Origin: Burkholderiaceae bacterium
Lineage (GTDB): Bacteria > Pseudomonadota > Gammaproteobacteria > Burkholderiales > Burkholderiaceae_E
Length of the DNA: 36,496 bases
Assembly: GCA_024637155.1 (NCBI GenBank)
Contig: JAGXFR010000004.1
Location: forward strand, 1-36,496
Direction: 5' to 3'
The translations under genes and the position numbers were made by a program. Of the stretch, positions 9,305 to 17,063 are shown piece after piece; the stretch's first letter is position 1, and each line of letters begins with the position of its first letter. Under the pieces are notes generated by a model. That model was not told where the DNA came from. It saw only the letters and a list, made by a program, of their open reading frames with translations, and searched no databases.

Positions 9305-10287
9305 CGCGGGACGGCGCGAGGACCGATGACCCCCGTGGTCAGTGCGGTGCCCAAGAGGATCACGGCGGTCCCCATCGCCATGTTGAGCGTCACCGCCTCG
9401 TTCAGGAACACCCAGCCCCAGAACATCCCGAAGACCGGAATCAGGAAAGTGACGGCGATCGCGCGGGTCGCCCCGACGCGGGCGATCAGCCGGAAATAGA
9501 GCAGATAGGCGAGCGCGGTGCAGAACACGGCCATTGCGATCACCGAGAGCCAGGCGAGCGCATCGGGCATGACCTCCGGCCAATACGCAACGGTGAGCGG
9601 CACGAGCGCGAGCGCCGCGCCGAGCTGAGTGCCGGTGGCGCTGGTGAGCGTCCCGACGCCGGCGAGCCGGCGTCGCGCGTAGTTCGCCGAGATGCCGTAA
9701 AGCAGCGTCGCGCCGAGCGCAGCAAGAATCGCCGGGCCGGAGCCACCGACGTCGAAACTCACCCGGCCCCACACGAGCACCACGACGCCCGCGAAGCCGA
9801 CGAAGAGCCCGAGCACACGCAGTGGCGTCAGCCGATCGCCAAGCCAGGCAAAGGCGACCAGCGCACCCCAGAACGGGGCGGTGGCGTTGAGGATCGCCGA
9901 GTAGCCGGCCTTGAGGCTGAGCGCCGCGAAACCGAAGAGCACGAACGGGATCGCCGAATTGAGCAGTCCCATCATAAAGAGCGGACCGGGCCGGGCGGCC
10001 AGTTCGCTGCCCCGGCCCCGCCACAGCAGCAGCGCGACGAGCACCAGCGCCGCAATGCCCGTGCGCATCCCGACCATCGGGATCGGGCCGAAGGGGCCCG
10101 CCGAGATGCGCATGAAGAGGAAGGATCCGCCCCACAGCGCGGCGAGCAGCAGCAGATCGGTGACGTCGCGGCCGCGCATCGGGGCGGCTTCGCCCGACGC
10201 GGGAGGCGCCGCTGGCACGGCCACGCCAACCACGACTGCTGCGGGGGCCGGCGCGGTTTCCGCCTCCGGCCCCGGCGCCGAAATCAC
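9301..10287 (-). CDS. EamA/DMT-family transporter
   Basis: A 328-residue drug/metabolite-transporter family protein with about ten membrane helices in two EamA repeats (roughly residues 42-175 and 185-322). The first repeat starts with LLLAALWGGSFLFMRIS and the second ends with FGMFWGWVFLNEAVTLN, both characteristic. Substrates in the family range from amino acids to drugs and cannot be read here. The GTG start at 10287 overlaps the ogt stop as GTGA, so translation is likely coupled. This gives an Ala/Pro-rich cytosolic extension of about 36 residues that most homologues lack; ATG at 10179 is an alternative start. Confidence 0.85.
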   Translation of the reverse strand: MISAPGPEAETAPAPAAVVVGVAVPAAPPASGEAAPMRGRDVTDLLLLAALWGGSFLFMRISAGPFGPIPMVGMRTGIAALVLVALLLWRGRGSELAARPGPLFMMGLLNSAIPFVLFGFAALSLKAGYSAILNATAPFWGALVAFAWLGDRLTPLRVLGLFVGFAGVVVLVWGRVSFDVGGSGPAILAALGATLLYGISANYARRRLAGVGTLTSATGTQLGAALALVPLTVAYWPEVMPDALAWLSVIAMAVFCTALAYLLYFRLIARVGATRAIAVTFLIPVFGMFWGWVFLNEAVTLNMAMGTAVILLGTALTTGVIGPRAVPR

Positions 10288-10766
10288 CGCGCGTGCTCGA
10301 GCGTGAGCAGCGCCTCCTTGCGCGCGAGTCCCCCCGCGTATCCGGTCAGCGAGCCGTCGGAGCCGATCACGCGGTGACAGGGCACCATCACGGTCACCGG
10401 GTTGTGCGCCACCGCACCCGCGACCGCGCGTGCGCCCCGCGGCATCCCCAGCACCCGGCTGAGTTCGGCGTAGCTGACCGTGCTTCCGTAGGGAACCGAG
10501 CGCAGCGCCTTCCAGACCGAACGGCGAAACGCCGAGCCCTCGAGCCGCAGCGGCACCTTGAATTCGTTGAGTTCGCCGCGCTCGTAGCGGGCGAACTGCT
10601 CACGCGCCTGCGCGAAGGGCGCTGCGTCGGCGTTCTCGATCCATTGCGCCCCGGGCTCGGGCTCGTTCTTCTGCCCCACGAAATACAGGCCGGACAGCGC
10701 CGCGCCATCGCCGACCAGGCGAACGCGCCCGAAGCGCGAGTCGAAATCACAGTAGAAAACCGTCAT
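10284..10766 (-). CDS. ogt: Methylated-DNA--protein-cysteine S-methyltransferase
   Basis: A 160-residue DNA repair protein that transfers alkyl groups from O6-alkylguanine or O4-alkylthymine to its own cysteine. The active site VMVPCHRVIGSDGSLTGYAGG carries the acceptor Cys, and the DNA-binding helix-turn-helix region is SYAELSRVLGMPRGARAVAGA. The small N-terminal domain and absence of an AdaA domain fit Ogt rather than Ada. Start ATG 10766 has a good GGGAGG site about five bases upstream. The gene is divergent from the M20 peptidase and coupled to the downstream EamA gene through GTGA. Confidence 0.95.
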   Translation of the reverse strand: MTVFYCDFDSRFGRVRLVGDGAALSGLYFVGQKNEPEPGAQWIENADAAPFAQAREQFARYERGELNEFKVPLRLEGSAFRRSVWKALRSVPYGSTVSYAELSRVLGMPRGARAVAGAVAHNPVTVMVPCHRVIGSDGSLTGYAGGLARKEALLTLEHAR

Positions 10767-10875
10767 GGTTCCTCCCTTTTGGGTCCGCTTCCACACGGCT
10801 TGGCATGCCGCAGACCCGAAAGGGCTGATTATCGCAGTCTTGCGCTTCGCGCGCGCGCGCGAGACACCCGCGGCT

Positions 10876-10905
10876 TTGCCGACCGGCGCCGGGTCTTCGT
10901 ACAAT
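10876..10905 (+). promoter_or_regulatory. Candidate promoter giving a leaderless M20 peptidase mRNA
   Basis: TTGCCG (10876-10881, 4/6) and TACAAT (10900-10905, 5/6) are 18 bases apart. The -10 element ends six bases before the ATG at 10912, so the predicted start of transcription falls on the start codon itself. No ribosome-binding site precedes the ATG, which agrees with leaderless translation. Confidence 0.45.
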
Positions 10906-10911
10906 CGCCGC

Positions 10912-12174
10912 ATGACCCATGCACCGCACCGGGGCGCGCCGCGCGACGCCGCCTTTCTCACGAGTTGGATCGACGAACACCATGACGCGCAGGTGGACTT
11001 CCTGCGCGAAGTGGTGCGCGTGCCCACCGACATGCCCCCCGGGGACAACGCGCCGGCGGCGCAGCGCACCGCCGAGTTGCTCACCGAACTGGGCTTCACG
11101 GTGGAACGCCATCCGGTGCCCGCGGAATTCGTGCACGCCTGCGGCATGGCGAGCGCCACCAATCTCATCGTGCGCGAGCGCTTCGGCGTGGGCGGCCCGA
11201 CCATCGCCCTGAACGCGCACGGCGACGTCGTTCCGCCCGGCGAAGGGTGGACGCACCCGCCCTACGACGGCGTGATCGAGCACGGGCGCATGTACGCACG
11301 CGGCGTCGCGGTGTCCAAGTCGGACATCGCCACCTACGCCTTCGCGATCGCCGCGCTGCGCGCGCACGCCGCGCAGGGGGCGGCGTTGAACGGCTGCGTC
11401 GAACTGCAGGTCACTTACGACGAAGAATTCGGTGGGGATGCCGGGGTCGGCTGGCTGCTCGAACAGCAGTTGACGCGGCCCGACCTGGCAATCGCCGCGG
11501 GCTTTTCCTACCAGATCGTCACCGCGCACAACGGCTGCCTGCAATTCGAGGTGACGGTGCGCGGCACTTCCGCCCACGGCGCCACACCGCAAGGGGGCCA
11601 CGACGCGCTCGCCGCCGCCGTCGCGATTCTCGAGGCGCTCTACGCCCTGATTCCGGGCTTCGCCGCGCAGATTTCCGCCTGCCCGGGCATCGCTTCGCCG
11701 ACGCTCGTGGTGGGCACCATCGCCGGGGGCACCAACACCAACGTGGTGCCCGATCGCGTGCGCTTTCGCTTCGACCGGCGCCTGATCCCCGAGGAGAATC
11801 CCGCCGAGGTCGAAGCGGGCCTGCTGCGGGTGATCGCCGAGGCCGCGGCAAATCGCGCCGGGATCCGCGTCGAGACGCGCCGCCTGCTCGCTGCCGCCGC
11901 ACTGCGGCCGCTGCCCGGACACGAGAAGCTGGTCGCCGCACTGCAGCGCCACGGCGAGCGGGTGTTCGGCGAGCCGATTCCCGCCACCGGCGTGCCGCTC
12001 TACACCGACGCGCGCCACTATGCTGCGCACGGCTGCCCGGCGGTCCTCTACGGCGCCGGGCCGCGCACGCTCGCCGAGTCCAACGCCAAGCGCGCCGACG
12101 AGAACGTCGAACTCGAGGACCTGCGCCGCGCCACGCAGGTGGTGGCCGCCGCGGTGGCGGACCTGCTGAGCTAG
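10912..12174 (+). CDS. M20-family metallopeptidase (ArgE/DapE-like)
   Basis: A 420-residue M20 zinc hydrolase with catalytic domains flanking a dimerisation domain (about residues 195-310). Visible motifs are NAHGDVVPPGEGW (metal His and Asp), VTYDEEFGGDAG (catalytic Glu pair), RGTSAHGATPQGG, and YTDARHYAAHG near the end. The usual metal-bridging motif GRGxxDxK reads ARGVAVSKSD here, so the bridging Asp is missing or shifted by a few residues; I believe a subfamily shares this form. It would deacylate an N-acylated amino acid or dipeptide, substrate unknown. ATG 10912 was chosen because the longer frame runs into the promoter region. Confidence 0.82.
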   Translation: MTHAPHRGAPRDAAFLTSWIDEHHDAQVDFLREVVRVPTDMPPGDNAPAAQRTAELLTELGFTVERHPVPAEFVHACGMASATNLIVRERFGVGGPTIALNAHGDVVPPGEGWTHPPYDGVIEHGRMYARGVAVSKSDIATYAFAIAALRAHAAQGAALNGCVELQVTYDEEFGGDAGVGWLLEQQLTRPDLAIAAGFSYQIVTAHNGCLQFEVTVRGTSAHGATPQGGHDALAAAVAILEALYALIPGFAAQISACPGIASPTLVVGTIAGGTNTNVVPDRVRFRFDRRLIPEENPAEVEAGLLRVIAEAAANRAGIRVETRRLLAAAALRPLPGHEKLVAALQRHGERVFGEPIPATGVPLYTDARHYAAHGCPAVLYGAGPRTLAESNAKRADENVELEDLRRATQVVAAAVADLLS

Positions 12175-12209
12175 GCGCGCGGCGGGCGCGGCCCGGCGCG
12201 CGGCCGCGC

Positions 12210-12818
12210 TCAGCCCGCCAGCCGGCCCATCAGCGCGAGCAGTCTCGGGTCGCCGCCCTCGGCGGCGAGACCCGCGAGCGCGCCCTGCCGATCCTGCGGC
12301 GCGCGATTCTGGCCCAGCTTGAACTTGGCTTCGACTCGTTCGACCCGCATCTCGAAGGCAATGATCGCGCCCAGCAGCGCGTCGAGCGCGGCGGGCGTGA
12401 GTTGCGGCTGCCACGGCTGCGGGCGCGCCGCCTCGAAGCGCGCGATCAGCCGCTCGAGCACCGCGTAAGCGGCGGTGCGGTCCTGGATGAGTTCCACCGG
12501 GCCGCTGCAGTGCACGACCGCGTAGTTCCAGGTCGGCACGAGATTGGGCGACGGATACCAGGCCGGCGACACGTAGTCGTGCGGACCGTGGAAGATCGCC
12601 ACGCTCGGCGCCCGGCCCAGCAGCTTTCCGTGCGGATTGGCGCGCGCCACGTGGCCGGTGAGCACCAGCGAACCGGCGCGCTCCTCGGCCAGCAGCGGCA
12701 GGTGCGTGACCATCGGCGCGTCGGCGGTGCTGCTCGCCAGCGTCGCAAAAGGGTGCTGCTCGATCAGCTCGCGCGCGAGCGCCGGATCGGAACAATCGAA
12801 GTGCGCGGGAACATACAT
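12210..12818 (-). CDS. PaiB-like FMN-binding protein
   Basis: A 202-residue protein of the PaiB family (FMN-binding split barrel, annotated as negative transcriptional regulators after Bacillus PaiB). It begins with MYVPAHFDCSDPALARELI, has ATHLPLL-type and GHVARANPHGKLL segments, and the strong block DYVSPAWYPSPNLVPTWNYA. The C-terminus carries the typical AKFKLGQNRAPQDR. DNA binding is not evident from sequence, and an oxidoreductase or haem-handling role is as likely. It lies 71 bases downstream of the flavin reductase on the same strand, and both have FMN split-barrel folds. No good ribosome-binding site precedes the ATG. Confidence 0.87.
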   Translation of the reverse strand: MYVPAHFDCSDPALARELIEQHPFATLASSTADAPMVTHLPLLAEERAGSLVLTGHVARANPHGKLLGRAPSVAIFHGPHDYVSPAWYPSPNLVPTWNYAVVHCSGPVELIQDRTAAYAVLERLIARFEAARPQPWQPQLTPAALDALLGAIIAFEMRVERVEAKFKLGQNRAPQDRQGALAGLAAEGGDPRLLALMGRLAG

Positions 12819-12889
12819 CGGCGGATCATCCGTGGGGAAAGGATTGCGGGGACATCATCGTTCCGGGCCGGCCGCTGGGCGCACCCGGC

Positions 12890-13408
12890 TCAGACGGCGC
12901 CGTCGAGCGCGGCCGCCTGGCCGAAGTCGCCCTGATGAAAAACCAGCGGCATGCCTGGCACGCGCGCGCAGCGGCGCACCTGGCCGACGAAGAGCAGGTG
13001 GTCGCCGAATTCCTGGCGGGTGACCGTCTCGCACTCGAACCACGCGATCGCGCCGTCGACCAGCGGCGCGCCGCCCAGGCCATCGTGAAGGATGACTTCG
13101 GCGAAGGGCTCCGAACTCGAGCGCGCGAAGCGCCGCGCCAGTTCGAGTTGCCCGGCGGCAAGCACGCTGACCGAGAAGTGGCTCGCGCGCAGGAAGGCAT
13201 CGAGGTGGCGCGCGACCGAGCGCAGGCTCCAGAGCACCAGCGGCGGATCGAGCGAGAGCGAGTTGAAGCTGTTCACCGTCAGCCCCACCGGCGTCCCGTC
13301 CGGCGCGCGCGTGGCGACGATCGTCACGCCGGTGGCGAAGGTGCTCAGGCAGGAGCGAAAGTGCAGCGGGTCGCGCGGGTCGGGCGCCCTGTCGGTGGGA
13401 TGCGTCAT
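12890..13408 (-). CDS. Flavin reductase-domain protein (HpaC-like)
   Basis: A 172-residue protein of the flavin reductase-like, FMN-binding family. Motifs are FATGVTIVATRAPDGTPVGLTVNSF near residues 23-48, then SLDPPLVLWSL and FSVSVLA. Such proteins reduce FMN or FAD with NAD(P)H, usually to feed a flavin monooxygenase, none of which is in the window. The ATG overlaps the pyruvate carboxylase stop as ATGA (13405-13408), so it should be translated by ribosomes leaving that gene. The functional link to pyruvate carboxylation is unclear. Confidence 0.88.
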   Translation of the reverse strand: MTHPTDRAPDPRDPLHFRSCLSTFATGVTIVATRAPDGTPVGLTVNSFNSLSLDPPLVLWSLRSVARHLDAFLRASHFSVSVLAAGQLELARRFARSSSEPFAEVILHDGLGGAPLVDGAIAWFECETVTRQEFGDHLLFVGQVRRCARVPGMPLVFHQGDFGQAAALDGAV

Positions 13409-16400
13409 GCGGCGTCCGCCGGCTCGAACTCGAGCAGCAGATCGTGCGCGGCGACAGTGTCCCCGCTGGCCACGTGCACCGCGCGCACCGTCCCGTCGCG
13501 CTCGGAGCGAATCTGGCTCTCCATCTTCATCGCCTCGAGCGACACCAGCGGATCGCCGGCGCGCACCTTGCGTCCCGGCTCCACCGAAACCGTCACCACC
13601 ATCCCGGGCATCGGCGCGGGCACGTGCGCGACGTTCCCGGCTTCGGCCTGGGGACGCTGGTCAGGCTTCACCGCGCCGGCCTGGTCGATGCGCAGCGTGC
13701 GCGGCTGCCCGTTCAATTCGAAGAACACCCGCACGACCCCCTCGCCCTCCACCGGCGCCATGCCCTGCATGCGCACGATCAGCGTCTTGCCCGGGTCGAT
13801 CTCGATGGCGATCTCCTCGCCCTCCTCCATCCCGTAGAAGAACGCCGCCGAGGGCACGCGGCCCAGGTCGCCGAAGCGGGCCCGTTCGGCGGCAAACTGC
13901 GCGAACACCGTCGGGTACATCAGGTACGAGGCGAGGTCGGTATCGCTCACCGTTTCGCCCGTCGCCTCCTCGGCTTGCGCACGCGCGGCCGCGAGATCCA
14001 CCGAGGGCAGGGTGTCGCCGGGTCGATAGGGCGCGGGCGGCTCGGCCTTGAGCACCTTGCGCGAGAGTTCCGCCGGGAAACCGTCGGGCGGGAAGCCCAG
14101 TTCACCCTTGAACAGCGACACCACCGATTCGGGAAACGCCACTTCGCGCTCGGCGTCGAGCACGTCGGCCGCGTGCAGGTCGTTGGCCACCATCATCAGC
14201 GCCATGTCGCCGACCACCTTCGAGGTCGGTGTCACCTTGACGATGTCGCCGAAGAGCTGGTTGACCTCGGCGTAAACCCGCGAGATTTCCGGCCAGCGAT
14301 GCGCGAGTCCCAGCCCGCGCGCCTGCTCGCGCAGGTTCGTGTATTGCCCGCCCGGCATCTCGTGGCGGTAGACGTCCGCGGTCCCGGCGCGCATGTCCGC
14401 CTCGAAGGGCGCGTAGATCGGCCGCACACCTTCCCAGTAGTGCGAGATGCGCTGCATCGCCGCCAGGTCGACGCCACTGCCCGCGCTCCCCGGCCCGGCG
14501 ATGCGGCACGGATCGCCGGCCGATCCCGCCAGCGCCGCGACGATCGAATCGAGATTGGGCTGCGAGGTGAGTCCGCTCATCGCCGCCATCGCCCCGTCGA
14601 TGGCGTCGGCCCCGCCCTCGATCGCGGCGAGCACCGAAGCGGCGGCGATGCCGCTGGTGTCGTGCGTGTGGAAGTGCACCGGCAGGCCGGTCTCGGCCTT
14701 GAGCGCCGCCACCAGTTCGCGCGCGGCGCGCGGCCGGCACACGCCCGCCATGTCCTTGACGCCGATCACGTGCACGCCGGCGGCCTTGAGCTCACGCGCG
14801 ATGCCGAGGTAGTAGCCGAGCGCGTACTTCGGGCGCTCCTTGTCGAAGAGATCGCTGGTGTAGCAGATCGCGCCTTCGCACAGCGCATTCGCCTCGCGCA
14901 CCGCGTCGATCGCCACCCGCATGTTCTCGACCCAGTTGAGCGAATCGAAGACGCGAAACAGGTCGACGCCGTTGCCCGCCGCCTGCGCGACGAAATAGCG
15001 CACCACGTTGTCCGGATAGCTGGTGTAGCCCACTGCGTTGCTCGCGCGCAGCAGCATCTGCAGCAGGATGTTGGGCACGGCCGCGCGCAGGTCCTGCAGC
15101 CGCTGCCACGGGTCTTCCTTGAGAAAGCGCAGCGCCACGTCGAACGTGGCCCCGCCCCAGCACTCGAGCGAGAGCAGCCCCGGCAGCAGGCGTGCGTAGT
15201 GCGGCGCGATGCGCAGCAGGTCGGCGCTGCGCATGCGCGTGGCGAGCAGCGACTGGTGCGCGTCGCGCATCGTGGTGTCGGTGAGCAGCACGCGCTGCTG
15301 CGCGCTCATCCATGCGGCGAACCTCTCGGGTCCGAGTTCCTGCAGCAACTGCCGCGTGCCCGGCGGCGGCGGCACGGCCAGATCCACGTCGGGCAGCGCG
15401 ATCGCGAGGTGCGTCAGATCGGGCACCGCGCGGCCCTTCAGGTCCGGGTTCCCGTTGACCGAGACCTCGCCGAGGTAGCGCAGCAGCCGCGTCGCGCGGT
15501 CGCGCCGCGGTGCGAACTCGAAGAGCTCCGGCGTTTCGTCGATGAAGCGCGTGGTGACCTCGCCGGCGATGAACGCCGGATGGTTGATCACGTTCTCGAC
15601 GAACTGCAGATTGGTCACCACGCCGCGGATGCGAAACTCGCGCAGCGCCCGATCCATCCGGCGCACCGCCTCGGTCGGGGTCGACGCCCACGCAGTGACC
15701 TTCACCAGCAGCGAGTCGTAGTAGGGCGTGATCACCGCGCCCGAGTAGGCGGTGCCGCCGTCGAGCCGGATGCCGAAACCCGCCGCGCTGCGGTAGGCCT
15801 GGATGCGTCCGTAGTCGGGCGTGAAATCGTTCTCGGGATCCTCGGTGGTGACCCGGCACTGCAGCGCGTGGCCGTTCAACCGAATCGCCTCCTGCGCGGG
15901 CACCGGGCAGTCGTCGTCCCCGATGCGCGCGCCTTCGGTGATGCGGATCTGCGCCTTGACGATGTCGATGCCGGTCACGGCCTCGGTGACCGTGTGCTCG
16001 ACCTGGATGCGCGGGTTGACCTCGATGAAGAAGAACTCGTCCGTCTCCGCGTCGATCAGGAATTCGACGGTGCCCGCGTGCGTGTAGCCCACCGCCTGCC
16101 CGAGCCGCAGCGCCGCCTCGCACAACGCCTCACGCCGCGCCGCGGACAGGTACGGTGCCGGCGCGCGCTCGACGATCTTCTGGTTGCGCCGCTGCACCGA
16201 GCAGTCGCGCTCGAAGAGGTGCACCAGGTTGCCGTGCCGATCGCCAAGCAACTGGACCTCGACGTGACGCGCGCGGCGCACCAGACGCTCGAGGTAGACC
16301 TCGTCCTTGCCGAAGGCCGCGCCCGCCTCGCGCCGCGCCGCGTCGAGTTGCGTGTCCAGGTCGGCTTCCGCCTCGATCACCCGCATTCCGCGCCCGCCGC

Positions 16401-16896
16401 CGCCCCAGCTCGCCTTGAGCATCAGCGGATAACCCAGCTCGGCGGCCAGCCGCCGCACCTCGGCGATCTCGCGCGGCAGCGGCCCGGTGGCCGGCATCAC
16501 GGGAACGCCCGCTTCGCTCGCCGTGGCGCGCGCCGCAACCTTGTTGCCGAACTTCACCATCACCTCGGGTGACGGACCGACGAAGGCCATGCCGGCGTCC
16601 GCGCAGGCGCGTGCGAAGTCCGGGTTCTCGGAGAGAAAGCCGTAACCGGGGTGGATCGCGTCGGCGCCGGCGCGCCGTGCGATGCGGATCACATCCTCGA
16701 TGTCGAGGTAGGCCTGCAGCGGCTTGCGCCCCGCGCCGACCAGATAGCTTTCGTCGGCCTTGAAGCGGTGCAGCGCGAAACGGTCTTCGTGCGAGTAGAT
16801 CGCCACCGTGCGGATGCCCAGTTCGGAGGCTGCCCGCAACACCCGGATGGCGATCTCGGAGCGATTGGCAACGAGCAGCTTGTGGATGCGGCGCAT
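13405..16896 (-). CDS. pyc: Pyruvate carboxylase, single-chain
   Basis: A 1,163-residue biotin enzyme that makes oxaloacetate from pyruvate, bicarbonate and ATP. Residues about 3-450 are the biotin carboxylase (start KLLVANRSEIAIRVLRAA; ATP loop SWGGGGRGMR; FFFIEVNPRIQVEHTVTE). Residues about 535-830 are the carboxyltransferase (LTDTTMRDAHQSLLATRMR; HFHTHDTSGI). The C-terminal biotin carrier has LEAMKMESQ with the biotinyl lysine at 1124. All three parts on one chain distinguish it from two-subunit and acetyl-CoA enzymes. Start ATG 16896 has GGAGAGG just upstream; a TATCAT (16929-16924) is a possible -10. It heads a set with the flavin reductase and perhaps the PaiB-like gene. Confidence 0.95.
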   Translation of the reverse strand: MRRIHKLLVANRSEIAIRVLRAASELGIRTVAIYSHEDRFALHRFKADESYLVGAGRKPLQAYLDIEDVIRIARRAGADAIHPGYGFLSENPDFARACADAGMAFVGPSPEVMVKFGNKVAARATASEAGVPVMPATGPLPREIAEVRRLAAELGYPLMLKASWGGGGRGMRVIEAEADLDTQLDAARREAGAAFGKDEVYLERLVRRARHVEVQLLGDRHGNLVHLFERDCSVQRRNQKIVERAPAPYLSAARREALCEAALRLGQAVGYTHAGTVEFLIDAETDEFFFIEVNPRIQVEHTVTEAVTGIDIVKAQIRITEGARIGDDDCPVPAQEAIRLNGHALQCRVTTEDPENDFTPDYGRIQAYRSAAGFGIRLDGGTAYSGAVITPYYDSLLVKVTAWASTPTEAVRRMDRALREFRIRGVVTNLQFVENVINHPAFIAGEVTTRFIDETPELFEFAPRRDRATRLLRYLGEVSVNGNPDLKGRAVPDLTHLAIALPDVDLAVPPPPGTRQLLQELGPERFAAWMSAQQRVLLTDTTMRDAHQSLLATRMRSADLLRIAPHYARLLPGLLSLECWGGATFDVALRFLKEDPWQRLQDLRAAVPNILLQMLLRASNAVGYTSYPDNVVRYFVAQAAGNGVDLFRVFDSLNWVENMRVAIDAVREANALCEGAICYTSDLFDKERPKYALGYYLGIARELKAAGVHVIGVKDMAGVCRPRAARELVAALKAETGLPVHFHTHDTSGIAAASVLAAIEGGADAIDGAMAAMSGLTSQPNLDSIVAALAGSAGDPCRIAGPGSAGSGVDLAAMQRISHYWEGVRPIYAPFEADMRAGTADVYRHEMPGGQYTNLREQARGLGLAHRWPEISRVYAEVNQLFGDIVKVTPTSKVVGDMALMMVANDLHAADVLDAEREVAFPESVVSLFKGELGFPPDGFPAELSRKVLKAEPPAPYRPGDTLPSVDLAAARAQAEEATGETVSDTDLASYLMYPTVFAQFAAERARFGDLGRVPSAAFFYGMEEGEEIAIEIDPGKTLIVRMQGMAPVEGEGVVRVFFELNGQPRTLRIDQAGAVKPDQRPQAEAGNVAHVPAPMPGMVVTVSVEPGRKVRAGDPLVSLEAMKMESQIRSERDGTVRAVHVASGDTVAAHDLLLEFEPADAA

Positions 16897-17063
16897 GGCC
16901 TCTCCGTGGGTTCGATCCGGGGCATGATACCCGCAGGCGCCGCGGCGACGCCCCGCAATCGGGCCGACCGGCGGAAGCGAACGCACGCTGTCCGGAGGGG
17001 CATCCACCGGGCGCCGCGATTACACTTGCGTCAGAAAGGCAAAATGCGAGACGACTCCTTCCG

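Noticed and set aside
12198..12209. Perfect palindrome GCGCGGCCGCGC between the M20 and PaiB-like genes
   Set aside because: It has no loop or T tract and is expected by chance in such GC-rich sequence, so I did not call a terminator.
13444..16572. Long open frame (about 1,040 codons) on the plus strand opposite pyruvate carboxylase
   Set aside because: Its product is Arg/His-rich with no recognisable domain. Opposite-strand frames stay open by chance in DNA this GC-rich, and the minus strand encodes a complete pyruvate carboxylase.
16924..16929. TATCAT as a firm promoter for pyruvate carboxylase
   Set aside because: It is a 5/6 match to the -10 consensus at a fair distance, but no -35 partner is visible; mentioned only under the gene.
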